A DNA stretch of 64,000 bases from Vigna angularis (Eukaryota > Streptophyta > Magnoliopsida > Fabales > Fabaceae). Of the stretch, positions 1-12,418 are shown in pieces. Each line of letters starts with the position of its first letter. Position 1 is the stretch's first letter. The translations under genes and the position numbers were made by a program. The notes under the pieces were generated by a model. The model was not told where the DNA came from. It did no database searches and saw only the letters and a program-made list of their open reading frames with translations. The DNA lies in contig NC_068971.1 of the NCBI RefSeq assembly GCF_016808095.1, positions 24,416,501 to 24,480,500 on the forward strand. Direction: 5' to 3'.

Positions 1-1485
1 ATGGGCAGCGTTCGGTCTTGATGAGGTTTGAACTTTGAACGTTCGTCCAAACAGTGAGGTGTTAATGCTCAATCTTCGCGTTCGTTCATATAGCGTTCGG
101 TCTAATAACTTTTGGGGTTTTAGTGTTGAGCCTAAGAGATCGATCTTAACGTTCGTTTGTGTAGTATCCTTGTTAGCGAGGTGTTCAGTTTAGCGTTCGT
201 CCGACTAGTGTTTAATTGATTATGGTGTTCAGTTTTGATCGTTCGGCCTAGGATGGTTTGATCTGACAGTGTTCGGCTGAGTTTTAGCGTTCGGCTCAGT
301 ACATGATCTCTAGCGTTCGTCCAAATAGTATTCAACCAATTAGCGTTCTTCAGATAGCGTTCGGTCAGATGTCGTTCGTTCAAATAGTGATCAGTATAGA
401 ACGTTCGACTAAATTGGGTTAGATCTCATAGCGTCCGTCCAGGTAACGTTCGGTAAGTAGCGTTCGGTCATTAGTGTTGTCCTGTAGGGTTAGTCCAGTA
501 GCGTTCGGCCATTAGCGTTCGTCCTGTAGCGTTCGTTCAGTTGATTTCGGTGAATAGTACTCGTTCAAATATATTCTACGAACAAAGTTAGATTTTGAAT
601 TTGAATGGAATTATGTGTATAAAGGTTGGAATATATGTTGTAATGTGAAATGTGTGAATGCATGAGATGTGATAATAAATGTAATGAATGCATTTCATGA
701 TGTTGATATTTGCTCATGATATGAGTATTGTGGAGAGGTTTTGTAATTGTATAATGTGAATTGAGGAATATGAGTATGGTATGAATCTCATGGAGAGATT
801 CTGAAATGTTATGGTATTAGTGTATGTGTTGATGTTGAGGGTCCCGTAGTTGGAGGTTATCCTGATACTCTAATAATTCATCCAGTCTCAAGTAGAGAAG
901 GATGAATTATGTGGTGAGAGGAGCAGGAGGTCCTGGTCTATGTGCCGGCTTTGGACATGGTGAGGGGACTAACCTTGTGAATGGTATGGAGTAATTTGGA
1001 AGCATATTTATAAGAAAAATTTGAAGTCATCACAAGTGAATAACCTCCCGTGACCGCTCATCAGCGTATCATCCAAATGAGTGTCTATTAGGAATTGTGG
1101 TAGGATGGTATATGAGGATGTCTGACATAAATATTTATAATGTTTATATCATAGCAATTATGCATGTTTTATAAATGATGTATTGCATGTTAGCTCACCC
1201 TTACTTGTTTGTGCATGTATCGGAAAAACCATATTTTTGCGATGATCGTATAACGTATTTGTTATACGGGAGCAGATGAAGAATCATCACGTGATCCTGT
1301 GCAGATGAAAGAAGAGATGGAGGAATAAATTAGAAAGATTCAATGTTATATATATTTTCAGTTAAATCTGAACATAAAATATATGTATAGAGTTAAGAGT
1401 GAGATTTTAGAGTGTTATCGTAAATGTATTATTATTATATTTTTTAAATGTTGGATTTTTGAGGGTGAATTTTTGGGATGTTACA
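1..1485 (+). mobile_element. 5' LTR of gypsy element A (3' part; start outside window)
   Basis: The stretch is nearly identical to 8029-9528, which is the 3' LTR of the same element, and it ends in the same GATGTTACA terminus. It is immediately followed by a primer-binding-like site, so it is the 3' portion of the upstream LTR. Its first 560 bases are dense in GCGTTCGGTC / GCGTTCGTCC words. The rest is AT-rich with a conserved block around 880-1075 that is also recognisable in the LTRs of elements B and C. The open stretch on the minus strand at 132-383 comes from the word array and is not a gene. Confidence 0.88.
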
Positions 1486-1489
1486 TTAA

Positions 1490-1501
1490 TGGTATTAGAG
1501 C
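1490..1501 (+). other. Primer-binding site of element A (decayed)
   Basis: TGGTATTAGAGC lies four bases after the LTR end. It matches the usual initiator-Met tRNA primer site TGGTATCAGAGC except for C to T at the seventh base. The intact site stands at the same place in element B (56853-56864). Confidence 0.8.
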
Positions 1502-2246
1502 AGTTCATCCTTAGGATGACCTCTGTGTTGTGGGTTTGCCGTGTCTTCTCTGTGAAGAATTGAGTGTAAATGGTATGGTTTACCATTTCCTCCGCGTTTA
1601 TATAGTAAGGTGTGTATCTAACTAGATGTTTTGAGAACAGAAAACGTCTTGATAAGAGCAATGAGGGTGCACACTCATGACTTTTACCATAGATGATTTT
1701 CCTTTCTTAAATCTGAAAGTTAGAGATAAGAAAGAGTTAGAATTTTAGTGTTGTTTCCTGTAATAATTGTTGTCTTGTTCTTGCTTTTGTGGTAGTGTAG
1801 TACTCTATCGTAGTAGAGGAATGCATATTTAAGGACAACTTGAGTTGTATACCTTTATTGGAATTGGGTTAAGCCTTTGAGACAAGTTCTTGCTTCGAAG
1901 ATAGGAGTTGGAGGACTAAAAGTTAAGCTTCGGAGGACGAATGAAGATATTGGAGTTTAGGAGTAATGTTAGGAGTGAAGAGAATTTCAAGAAAACAAAG
2001 TCAGAAGATCTTATATCGATCGAGAGAAGTTCAGAGGTTAGATTTGGAGAAGCTTTGGATAAGCATGGTTGTAGCAAGTTTTGAGAAATGAGTTGGGTTT
2101 AGAATATCAGTAACGACAACGGTCAGAAGAAAGGGAGGTATTGGTGAGAAACGGAGTGACGCTGTGAGAGTTTGGTTACATTAATCTAAGTATCAGTGAT
2201 GGTTGGAATCTGAACAAGAAAGTGATGGATGACCTAAAGTTTAAGT
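1502..2246 (+). other. Non-coding internal remnant of element A, left part
   Basis: This is the interior of element A up to the CACTA insertion. No gag reading frame is left. The sequence is purine-rich and resembles the 5930-6290 stretch in composition, as if the original coding region had been deleted and filled with degenerate sequence. I recognise no domain. Confidence 0.5.
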
Positions 2247-2274
2247 CACTACAAGAAATAATGAAATTACATAC

Positions 2275-2470
2275 GGAAAATTATATACGGATGTAAATCC
2301 GTATATAAATGAAGTATTATATACGGAATTTATGTACGGATACCAGAAAAGGCTTTATATACGGATATTATATACGGATATTTATATACGGAATTTTCTG
2401 TATATAAATTCTGTATATAAAGTTTGCACGTGGTGGCGGTTGTTAACTGCGGATATTATATACGGATGTG
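2275..2470. repeat. Left subterminal TATATACGGAT array of the CACTA element
   Basis: TATATACGGA-type words recur about every 10-30 bases, in forward and reverse form. In characterised CACTA elements, reiterated subterminal words are the binding sites of the TnpA-type protein. That role here is inference. Confidence 0.82.
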
Positions 2471-2529
2471 GGAAATTATTTTTAAAAGTTTTTTTTCTGA
2501 TTAATTGGATGCTGGAGCTGCATATCACA

Positions 2530-3080
2530 CTCTGAGGAAGCATTTCCCCTTTCTCGAACCCTAGAACTCTTTTCTCTCTCTCGAACTCTCTTGCTCTCAA
2601 ACCCTCTTCTCTGTGGAGTCATCTTCATCAATCTTTCATCAACCATTCATTCACCTCTCCTCTCCAACCCTAGTGTGCAACATCTCTTTCCTTCACAGAG
2701 GGTCGGGTAGTGAGAGTGCTTCTTTGTTCAGTGTGTGTGACCTATCGGAGTCCTGCTACCGTTGTGGATGGTCGTCCATTCCGCCATCATTCTCGGCCAG
2801 TGGTAAGTGTTCCCATCCTTCTCCATCTTTTTTCCCCATCTCTGGAATAAACTGAGTGAAATTTGTGATTAATGTCTCAAACCTCAGGAAAACTCCCAAA
2901 CCCGCCTTGCACTGGCGAGAGCCTTAATAGGTCTCAAAGCCAGTCGTTCGAAAAAAAGTTCGTGCGTGAAACCCGCTGCTGAGGAGGTCGAGCACGTGGT
3001 AGCAGTAATGCTTCTCCCGTGAAGGTTAAAGAAAGTGCTTTGATTCCTAAAGGTGAGATTTTTAAAATGGTACATTCTAA
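2530..3080 (+). other. Captured-gene-like segment inside the CACTA element
   Basis: A pyrimidine-rich leader-like stretch (TCGAACCCTAGAACTC, then TCTCTCTC runs) is followed by more GC-rich sequence ending at a donor-like GGTAAGT near 2800. A second GC-rich block spans 2885-3050. Composition and layout resemble a 5' UTR and exon fragment picked up by the transposon. The short open frames here show no recognised domain, so this is only a suggestion. Confidence 0.3.
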
Positions 3081-4592
3081 AATTGTAAGACTATTGTTTA
3101 TTTTGATGCATTTTTGTGTTTGGAATTGGTATTGGTTTGGGTTTTGAGATTTCCAGTGATATCATTTGGTGTTCCAGTAGTAGTTGTAATTACACCTTCA
3201 TTCTGTGTTTACTGGTTTAGGTTCTTCCTGTATATATGTGATTAGTTTATAGGGTATAAAAATAGGGTTATGGATACTGAAGTGATGGATTTATTTATAA
3301 ATAAAACATTATAGAATACATTGAAATATTTGGGAGAAGGGTTTTGGATGAATTTGGGAGAAGGGTTTTGGATGCATTTGTCTTTGTCTGGTGATTACTC
3401 TGTTATTTGTGTAATGAGTAATTGTAGAATTGCTGAACATAATGCAGTGAGTGTTACAATCAGATAACGTCCATTTCTTTTTGTTTCATACTTCGGTCTG
3501 GATCAATTGTGTGGTTTCGTGTTCAGGATTTTAGTAGTTTATAGTATATTAGGTGCAATTTCTATTGAAGGGTTTAGACAAAATCATCATATTCTCTGTT
3601 GTCATTAACTAGCATGGCTTTGCATTATACTATAACTGCTCTACGGCCATACCATTATCTCATAGCCTGCACCTTACGGTTATTTGGGTACACTAAATTT
3701 TTTATTTTTCTATTACTTCATTGATTTGACTAGAGAGATATATATCTTATGATTTTGGTGTTTGTGAAACATATCCACCAGCTTAGTAGATGAAGATGAA
3801 AATAAAAGTTAAATTGAGTTCTTTGAACAAGTGGCCATCTGCCTTCCGTGGGGATGTCCATGGGATTCTGTAGTGGAATGGGGGAAGAGAGAATACATGA
3901 ATGAGGGAAGGTATCTGGGAGTGATGTTTGGGTAGGAGAGTAATGGTTCTGAGTGTTTGAGTGTGAGGGTGGTGTGAGAAAGGAGAAAGGGAGGGTTAGG
4001 ATAGAGTAACGGGTATTGGAAGTTTAAGAAGAAAGGAATAGGGGAAGATATGTGGTGGCTTGGTGAACTCTGGGGTACAAGAGTGGGGCTTTCGGAACGG
4101 TGAAAGGTAGAGGTGAGAGTAGAGGTGTCTTCAATTTTATTGGGAGAGTAGTTAGTGGTGAGTTTTAGGTTCTGGTAGTTAAATGAAGAGTGATTAGAAC
4201 ATGGGAGAAGGTGTATGGGTTGGTAGTTAAAGAAAAAGAGGCTGGTTGGGATTGAGATGAAAGAACCTTGTGTGTTAGAATCTCAGCAAGGGTGGTTCTG
4301 TGTGAGTAAGGGAGAGCTTTGATATTTTGTTTTGTTAAAGGGAAGGAGGAAGTAATTGGGTAGAGGAAGAAAGTGGATAGAATAGACTCGAGTTTCGTGG
4401 AATAATAAAATTCATGTTTTGCATGGAGGAGAGAAGACACGTCCAAGAGCTTTTGAAGTAAAGAAGATTGGAAGCTTTATTCTTTTATTAAAAAAGGGTC
4501 AAAAGTATATTTGTGGTGTCTCTAATTGTGGAGAAAAGCAGAGATCTTAATTGAATTAGGTGCAGAGGTTAATGTACTTAAGTATTATATTA

Positions 4593-4598
<6 letters not shown>

Positions 4599-4630
<32 letters not shown>
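4599..4630. repeat. (TA)n microsatellite
   Basis: An uninterrupted TA dinucleotide run inside the CACTA element, with further TA-rich sequence to about 4690. Confidence 0.95.
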
Positions 4631-4635
<5 letters not shown>

Positions 4636-5631
4636 AGGTGACGTAAGTTTATATATATATTTTTAATATAGTTATATATATGTATATTAACTTGGGGTTA
4701 CGTTTGAGGGGAGGGGTTTTCTTATTTTGAAAAAGTTACGGGTTTGTTTTCTTTCAAAGTAAAAGTTTGTTTTGGAAATTCTTGTGAGCGCAATCAATTA
4801 TCAAGTGATAGTCATTCCACATGTATGAACCTCTATCCATTAACCTTATTTCTTTTTTCTTGCAGCCAATGAAATCACGTAGTGCATCACCTTTAATTTC
4901 ATTTTTAGTTAGTGAATGATTTCCATATTGGCCGTAGTAAGTTCATAGTTCAAATTATAATATGTTTCCTATTAATGAGAATTAATTTACTGCAACCAGC
5001 TCCCAAATTATGAATGATGTATGGGATAATCTGCAATTTTTGAAGTGAGTTACTGTATTGGTATAAAAAATAGCAGAGAAAAAACTTACCTTACTAGTAG
5101 TGTTTATTTTAAATGTTAATCATTTGATGTCATGAATTAACTTCTCTTTTTTGTTTTGTATAGTTATTCCTTGCTTGTTAACTGAAATAGATCCTTATAG
5201 CTCATGCTATATAATCTTATAATTTGTCTCACTTTTCTTTGAGGTTGCTTGATTTTTTTCTTCTATTCTTTAAGTTGTTGAAATAGATTTTGTTACCAAG
5301 AAGGAAAGCTTATAGTACCTGCATAACTGTGTAACAATTTGCTTCATGGTATTTTGTACTCAATGATTTTAGTCTTCTGGTTTCAACATCTTCTTTCTGT
5401 CTGATAGTGTATCATTTGGCATAAATCCAGATTCGTATAGATCATTATTCCATGCTGTTTATAGTTTTAGTTTAAGCATTTATCAAGACAAACATGCAAA
5501 AAGTTTACTCCTTGAACCCATTTGATATTTGTTTTCTGCTTTTGCAGATTTGCTTTATGTTTTCTCGAATCTGTCAAGGAATCTAAATTTCATTGAGCAT
5601 ACACACATTGCTGGTTGGAAATTCTAAGTTA

Positions 5632-5910
5632 AGCCATTATATACGGATTTATCCGTATATAATTTATATACAGAAATTATATACGGATAAATCCGTATAT
5701 AATTTATATACGGATAAATCCGTATATAATTTATATACGGATAAATCCGTATATAATTTCCGTACATAAATTATATACGGATAAATCCGTATATAAACCT
5801 AGCTACGACGGTATTATATACGGATTTTTGCCCGTATGTAATCCGTATATAAACACGTATTATATACGGATTTTGGGTCTTATATACGGATTTTTGCTGT
5901 ATATAATACA
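5632..5910. repeat. Right subterminal ATCCGTATATAA array of the CACTA element
   Basis: At least six units of an ATACGGATAAATCCGTAT palindrome separated by AATT spacers. It is denser and more regular than the left array. Each unit is a self-complementary pair of the same word found on the left side. Confidence 0.85.
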
Positions 5911-5929
5911 CTTTTTTCTTGTAGTGAGT

Positions 5930-6661
5930 TAAGAAAGGAATAGGAAATTCTATAGTGAACTAAGGAGAATAAGTATCAAGAAAGGAAGTAGAAGGAGAAG
6001 ATTTCAAGAGACAGTTAGATAAGGCAGAACATGAGGTCTTTGAAGAAGAATGAAGCATTAATAGGATCTTAGGATTAGGTGAAAATTTTGAAGGAGATGA
6101 TCAAGTTTTATCAGCAAGTGGATGATTCAGAGTCAAGTTTAGTTGGATGTTTCAAGATTAGTAGTTCACGCAGAAGAAAGGTTTGATCATAGGCTAAGAT
6201 GAAAGGTTTCAGATGATGAAGACAAAGGTAAGTCTCTGTAGATCGGTGTCTTGAAGCAAGACCTCCGGGGAGATGATAGTTACTTCTTAATGTTATCACC
6301 TATGGAAGCGACTCAAGTGTCAGATCTTGCGGCGCAGGAGAATCGGAGTGTAAGTCTCGCGGTTGTGAATGACCTCTTAGGTGTTTTCCTGAAGAAGTTT
6401 CTGGTTTACATCCTTTAAGTGAGCATGAAGATCACCTTAGGACAGTGGTTGAGGTTGAGAGTATGCAAGCCAGAAAGGATTTGTCAGTTCATGTGCAACC
6501 AGTAAGGATTGAGGACGAACTGTCAAACGAGTCAAGGTCATCTGGGATTGTATAAAAGGCAACTCTATCTCGAAGTTAAAGGATGATATGGGAGAAACCT
6601 ACTTAGGCTTGTTCCGGTAGGCTTAATTTTCGAGGACGAAAATTTCTGTTATTGGGGAGAA
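5930..6661 (+). pseudogene. Collapsed gag-pol remnant of gypsy element A, right part
   Basis: Three short stretches match separated parts of the intact pol of element B. Around 6300-6420 is the protease/RT linker (compare 58600-58690). Around 6420-6470 is an RT piece (compare GAACATGCCGATCATCTTAG near 59240). At 6480-6650 is the C-terminal tail just before the polypurine tract. Stop codons interrupt every frame. About 4 kb of gag-pol is missing, so the element could move only with proteins from relatives. A palindromic AATTTTCG/CGAAAATT motif (6625-6644) and the polypurine tract TTGGGGAGAA (6652-6661) are kept. Confidence 0.7.
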
Positions 6662-9528
6662 TGTAAGGACCGGCATTTTAGGAATGGTGGGGACATGGTG
6701 GTTACCCACCTTTTTCATTATTGGGGTACAATTATTGGAGGTGCTGATTGCAGGGGGCTTAGCAAGGTGGGGGGGAGGTTTTCACTATGGGCATGTGAGA
6801 GGGAGAGAGAGAGCAGCAGAGGGAGGGAACTCTCTCCCGTTTCCAGCCGTTCAAAGAGCCCCCAACGAAGCAGTACCAACTTCAGAAATATGCTGAGGAG
6901 GATCTGGGGTTGGGCTTCTTGTGAGAGTGAAGTTGTTGCAGCAAAATCTGGGAGAAGAAGTGGAGAAATATTGAAGATGCAAGGAGATCTTGATCTGCTT
7001 GTCTGGAGGAAGATAGATATTTAATTTTACAAAGAAAGTCTTCAAGAGGTAAGGGGAGTTTGATTTATTTCATTGATTGTTGAGATATTTTGAATTGCTG
7101 CAAATCTGGGCAAAAGCTGGAATAAAAAGGGGGTTTCTGGGTTTTCTGGGTTTTCTGGAGATTCTGCAGAACGCGCGTACGTCCAATTTTGGTGAGTTGA
7201 AATTGGACGTTCTTTCCAACAGTGCTCGACCAAATAGTGGTCGTCCAATTTCTGAACGTTCGGTAATTATTCTGAGCGTCCTCCCGAATCAGCCAACTTT
7301 GAACGTTCGTCCATTTGGTGCTCGATCGGTTATTGGTCGGCCAAAATATCTTGAATGTTCGGTTTATCTCGAACGTTCGGTCCTAAGAATTGGTGGTTTC
7401 AATTTAACGTTCGGTTTCGTATTAGGTGAGCGTTACCGTTCGTCCTTCATTGTGAGAGTAGCGTTCCATCTTAGCAGATTTATGATTTTGAGCGTTCGTA
7501 TTAGTGGCGTTCGGTTTTTTATGTTATTTGTCCTCAGGTAACGAGCGCCCATAAGTAACTTGTGAATGTGATGGTAAATGTTCTCAGGTGTTCTCAGGTA
7601 CTGAGCGTCCATAGGTAGTAGCGAGCGTTAATACTAGTGGCATTCGGTTTTGACGTTATTGTTCTCAGGGAGCGAGCGTCATTAGGTAACTTTTGATATT
7701 GATGATAGTTGTTCTCACGTATCTAGTGTCCGGTCTTAAATTGGTATCCTGAGGTTTAATTGGAATGCGTTCGGTCTTTCCTTGGTGTTCTTAGGTTGGG
7801 ATCTTAAGCGGTCGGTCTTGGTGTATTAGTGGTTGTAGCGTTCGACCTCCATCTGACATTCTTAGGTTTGAATCATGAATGTTCGGTTCTGATGTATTAG
7901 TGTACGTTCGGTCTTGATACCTCTTAGTGACTGTTAGCGTTCGATCTTGATGATATTTATTCTAAGTTAGTGATCGTTCTTAACGAACGTCCAGTCTCGA
8001 TGATGCTGGTCGTCAGATAGTGTTCGACATGGGCAACGTTCGGTCTTGATGAGGTTTGAACTTTGAACGTTCGTCCAAAATATGAGGTGTTAATGCTCAA
8101 TCTTCGCATTCGTTCATATAGCGTTCGGTCTAATAAATTTTGGGGTTTTAGTGTTGAGCCTAAGAGATCGATCTTAACGTTCGTTTGTGTAGTATCCTTG
8201 TCAGCGAGGTGTTCAGTTTTAGCGTTCGTCCGACTAGTGTTTAATTGATTATGGTGTACAGTTTTGATCGTTCGGCCTAGGATGGTTTGATCTGACAGTG
8301 TTCGGCTGAGTTTTAGCGTTCGGCTCAGTACATGATCTCTAGCGTTCGTCCAAATAGTATTCAACCAATTAGCGTTCTTCAGATAGCGTTCGATAGATAG
8401 CATTCGGTCAGATGTCGTTCGTTCAAATAGTGATCAGTATAGAACGTTCGACTAAATTGGGTTAGATCTCATAGCGTCCGTCCAGGTAACGTTCGGTAAG
8501 TAGCGTTCGGTCATTAGTGTTGTCCTGTAGCGTTCGTCTAGTAGCGTTCGGCCATTAGCGTTCGTCCTATAGCGTTCGTTCAGTTGATTTCGGTGAATAG
8601 TACTCGTTCAAATGTATTCTACGAACAAAGTTAGATTTTGAATTTGAATGGAATTATGTGTATAAAGGTTGGAATATATGCTGTAATGTGAAATGTGTGA
8701 ATGCATGATATGTGATAATAAATGTAATGAATGCATTTCATGATGTTGATATTTGCTCATGATATGAGTATTGTGGAGAGGTTTTGTAATTGTATAATGT
8801 GAATTGAGGAATATGAGTATGGTATGAATCTCATGGAGAGATTCTGAAATGTTATTTTATTAGTGTATGTGTTGATGTTGGGGGTCCCGTAGTTGGAGGT
8901 TATCCTGATACTCTAATAATTCATCCAGTCTCAAGTAGAGAAGGATGAATTATGTGGTGAGAGGAGCAGGAGGTCCTGGTCTATGTGCCGGCTTTGGACA
9001 TGGTGAGGGGACTAACCTTGTGAATGGTATGGAGTAATTTGGAAGCATATTTATAAGAAAAATTTGAAGTCATCACAAGTGAATAACCTCCCGTGACCGC
9101 TCATCAGCGTATCATCCGGATGAGTGTCTATTAGGAATTGTGGTAGGATGGTATATGAGGATGTCTGACGTAAATATTTATAATGTTTATATCATAGCAA
9201 TTATGCATGTTTTATAAATGATGTATTGCATGTTAGCTCACCCTTACTTGTTTGTGCATGTATCGGAAAAATCATATTTTTGCGATGATCGTATAACGTA
9301 TTTGTTATACGGGAGCAGATGAAGAATCATCACGTGATCCTGTGCAGATGAAAGAAGAGATGGAGGAATAAATTAGAAAGATTCAATGTTATATATATTT
9401 TCAGTTAAATCTGAACATAAAATATATGTATAGAGTTAAGAGTGAGATTTTGGAGTGTTATCGTAAATGTATTATTATTATATTTTTTAAATGTTGGATT
9501 TTTTAGGATGAATTTTTGGAATGTTACA
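6662..9528 (+). mobile_element. 3' LTR of gypsy element A
   Basis: It begins TGTAAGGACC directly after the polypurine tract and ends GAATGTTACA, with TG...CA ends. Its length is about 2.87 kb. Bases 8029-9528 match 1-1485 with scattered substitutions and small indels (for example an extra GATAGATAGCATTCG-like insertion near 8392), so the element is older than element B. The left flank is outside the window, so no target duplication can be checked. Confidence 0.88.
7180..8600. repeat. GCGTTCGGTC / GCGTTCGTCC word array in LTR A
   Basis: Dozens of GTTCGGTC and GTTCGTCC words are spaced irregularly at about 15-40 bases, mostly preceded by AGC or AAC. The array fills the middle of the LTR, while both LTR ends lack it. 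The open stretches at 7077-7541 and 7957-8403 are by-products of the array. Confidence 0.85.
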
Positions 9529-10292
9529 ATTTATATATATATTTTTTAAAATTTATCAAAATTTAAAGAATTTTATTAATTTAATATTATTGTTTATTTT
9601 TAAATAGTTTGATGAAAAAATAGTCATAATTATGTGAATTTATAATTTAACATTTAAATAAAAATTAGATAAAATTATTGATAATATAAAATTTGATAAA
9701 AGTTACAATAATATTATAAGGCCACGAATTCATACCATGAGAGTGATACCTATCATGAACTTATTATAAAGTTTATCATAAAATATTAAATTAAGGATGA
9801 GTTATTATATAATCTTAACCATCATAAACTACATAAAATTTGTACATACATACATATTAGATCTCATCATATTCTCAATTACATACATAACAAATTGCAC
9901 ATATATATTGTCCCAAAGATGTATGTATTCTTCAACAACGCTGAATAATATAAAATAAAACATTATCAATTAGATCTTGCAATCTTGAGTCACCACCAAC
10001 TAATAATATGCAAGACTTTCATATATTAAAGATGTTTCATAAGATATTAACACATAAAACATCAAAAACATCATCAATCCACACCTATCAACACCTATCA
10101 AGGTAGTTCATCCACCTATTACCAAGGTAGGTGTACACTTATTGCCATGACAGAAATAAACCTCCTTTAGTTTTTCATTACTTGATGTATTAATCTACAT
10201 TACTAGAATATTAGTGAAATCAAAATATCTTCTTTAATTAATAAATTCACATGCTTCATATATTAAACCTTAAGGTCTAATACTATCTCAAC
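9529..10292. other. AT-rich intergenic DNA
   Basis: Very AT-rich sequence with no credible reading frame. It includes a short duplicated phrase (CAACACCTATCAA twice near 10080) and poly-A/T tracts. I see no RNA gene. Confidence 0.7.
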
Positions 10293-11457
10293 CATTAGTG
10301 CAGAAAGGGCATTTAACGTCTGTTATTTTGACATTTTAACATCAGCTCGAGAATCGACGTCTTTGTGGGTGACGTTAATCAAACGTCGGACTCAAATAGG
10401 CCCGACGTCTTTATAGACGTCGATTACTACATGACCCCGACATCTAAAGAGCTCCATAGACGTCAGACATTGCATTAACCGACGTCTACTATAGCTCGTG
10501 TCTTTGGGTTGCGTAGTAACACCTTTTTCCTTTGCTAGTTTCGTCATAAAAAAGGTTGCGTCTTTTGGATCTCTTATGGCATTTCAACCAAAAACTGAAT
10601 CTGGGTCCTTGCCTAGTTCCATTAAAACTGCCAATGAAAACGAACGATGACAATAGAACTAGGCAAGGACCGAAGTTCGATTTTGGGTTGAAACGCTATA
10701 AGACATCCAAAAGACGCAAACTTTTCCTACGAGAAAACTAGCAAAGGGAGAATGCGGTACAACGCTACCCAAAGACACAAGAAAAACTGCACCAAAACAC
10801 AACAAAAACTCATTTTAATCGGTTCAAATGAAAGATAATCAACCAAAGACTAATATAATCCGAATAAAAGTACGTTTAAACAGTTCAAAAGAGACAAAAA
10901 CGCACCTGGAAAAGCAACGCCGCGGAGAGAAAAGGCGAGAAGGAAGACGATGAAGTGCTCGTAACAGCGGGTTTGATGTCTGATTTAACAGCAAACTAGA
11001 CGGCGGCTCCCCAGGTGAACCGGCGTCTATTCTGGCCTAGACGTTTAGGGCACTCATTAATATGACGTCCAAATCAACTTTTCATCAGGACATTTAAACG
11101 TCGAATGGCGTGATCCGACGTCTGTACAACGAAAAAAAAATAACTTTTCATCTACCTGTCAAACATATACACGTCCGTTAGGAGGGGCACCGACGTTTAT
11201 AATTGAATATAGACATCGGAGTGGCGGGATTTGACGTCTCTAAGGCGGAAAAAATTGACTTTTCACCTACCTGTCAGACACTAAGATGTCTGTTAGGAGG
11301 GGCCCCGACGTCTATAGTATTATAGACGTCGGGCCCCTCCTAACAAACGTCTATATGCCCACTTATTTACGAAAATGCCACCGATCAATAATTTACTTTG
11401 ATTATTTTGTAGTCTGACATTTACGAGGTATCATTAAAGCCCAATTCTGCACTAGTG
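10293..11457. mobile_element. Small non-autonomous CACTA-like element with GACGTC subterminal words
   Basis: The left end CATTAGTGCAGAAAGGGC pairs with the right end CCCAATTCTGCACTAGTG, giving an imperfect inverted repeat of the CACTAGTGCAGAA type. The element is 1165 bp. GACGTC and TAGACGTCGG words recur through both flanks of the interior. No transposase is encoded. The flanking triplets are AAC and AAA, so the 3-bp target duplication is not perfect, and the first C of the left CACTA has become CATTA. Confidence 0.75.
10498..10778. repeat. Long imperfect foldback in the centre of the CACTA-like element
   Basis: The left arm 10498-10620 and right arm 10655-10778 are reverse complements with scattered mismatches. 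Landmarks are GTGTCTTTGGGTTGCGT against ACGCTACCCAAAGACAC, and TCCTTGCCTAGTTC against GAACTAGGCAAGGA, with a loop of about 34 bases. A transcript would form a roughly 120-bp hairpin. The short open frame at 10556-10741 lies across the hairpin and is not a gene. Confidence 0.85.
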
Positions 11458-11549
11458 AAATATCAATCAGAACACACCTACAAAGTGGTCACACACCTAT
11501 GCGGGACCATACATCCATAAATAACCAACCACACACGCATATTTGTCTT

Positions 11550-11610
<61 letters not shown>

Positions 11611-12418
11611 CATATAATTATTTACATTAACATTGTCAATAATATAAGATCTCAACTAGCATGTCATACCATTCATTATGTGTTTCAATTAATAATATAT
11701 TAATAATATGTTAAATAAATAAATAAAACACCATCATTTTAACAATGTGTCAATTGAGCAACTTTCTTTCACTAAAAGTATCTGGTAGCGGAAAAAGACT
11801 TTTTCGTAGAGATTAGAGTTGAATTTGTCCCTTATTACCGAAATGCCTATTTACATGTTTGAGAGCTCATTGCTTGCTTGAGTGTTCATAACATTTAAAT
11901 GATATATTTGTTGGATTACTTTGAACAAAGCCCCATAAACATGAAACCCACTGTTTCACCACTTGAGCGATAACCCTTGCTTGAGCATCTTAACGTAATT
12001 GCATGATCTCTAAGAATTTAGATACCTTGCAACATTATCACACTTTGAAGTTAAACGACCAAATGTCACTTGAGCATTATCACTTTAAGATGAGAGAGAA
12101 TTTCATTGGTTTCTCTCTCTCAAGTAGTTAACTTTTACTTGAGTTATCCTTCTCATAACATGAGTGATGATGAACGATTAAGATAATCATTACTTATGGT
12201 TTGGACTTTGCTTAAGTGATCATTTTTTAAGCTATATCAAGTCAAAGAGCATCATTTTTTAAAATTCAAAGAAATAAATTATGTAAAACAATAAACATAC
12301 TCAAGAATCATCTATATCATCTTCCATATTTATCATATTCAAAAATAAGTATAACATTTTTGGTTTTATTTCAACACTAAATTTCTCCCTAATTGCAAAA
12401 GGGTTGACTAAATATAGT
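11458..12418. other. AT-rich intergenic DNA with CTTGAGC-word segment
   Basis: Contains an (AT)n run at about 11556-11604. From 11870 to 12240 the phrase ACTTGAGC / GCTTGAGC recurs several times, as it does at 21900-22000. This suggests an old LTR fragment of another family. No coding potential is seen. Confidence 0.5.

Larger units (their letters stand above)
2247..5926. mobile_element. Non-autonomous CACTA (CMC/En-Spm) transposon
   Basis: The left end reads CACTACAAGAAATAATG and the right end CTTTTTTCTTGTAGTG, giving the CACTACAAGAAA terminal inverted repeat typical of plant CACTA elements. A 3-bp target duplication AGT flanks it (2244-2246 and 5927-5929). Both subterminal regions carry many copies of a TATATACGGAT word in both orientations. 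No transposase frame is visible in the 3.7 kb, so it must be mobilised in trans, if at all. It sits inside the interior of element A. Confidence 0.9.

Noticed and set aside
132..383. Minus-strand ORF, also 7957-8403 and plus-strand 7077-7541
   Set aside because: By-products of GTTCGGTC word arrays in LTR A.
6684..7024. Overlapping plus-strand ORFs of 70 and 109 codons in LTR A
   Set aside because: They lie in U3 of the LTR, overlap each other in two frames and show no similarity to known proteins.
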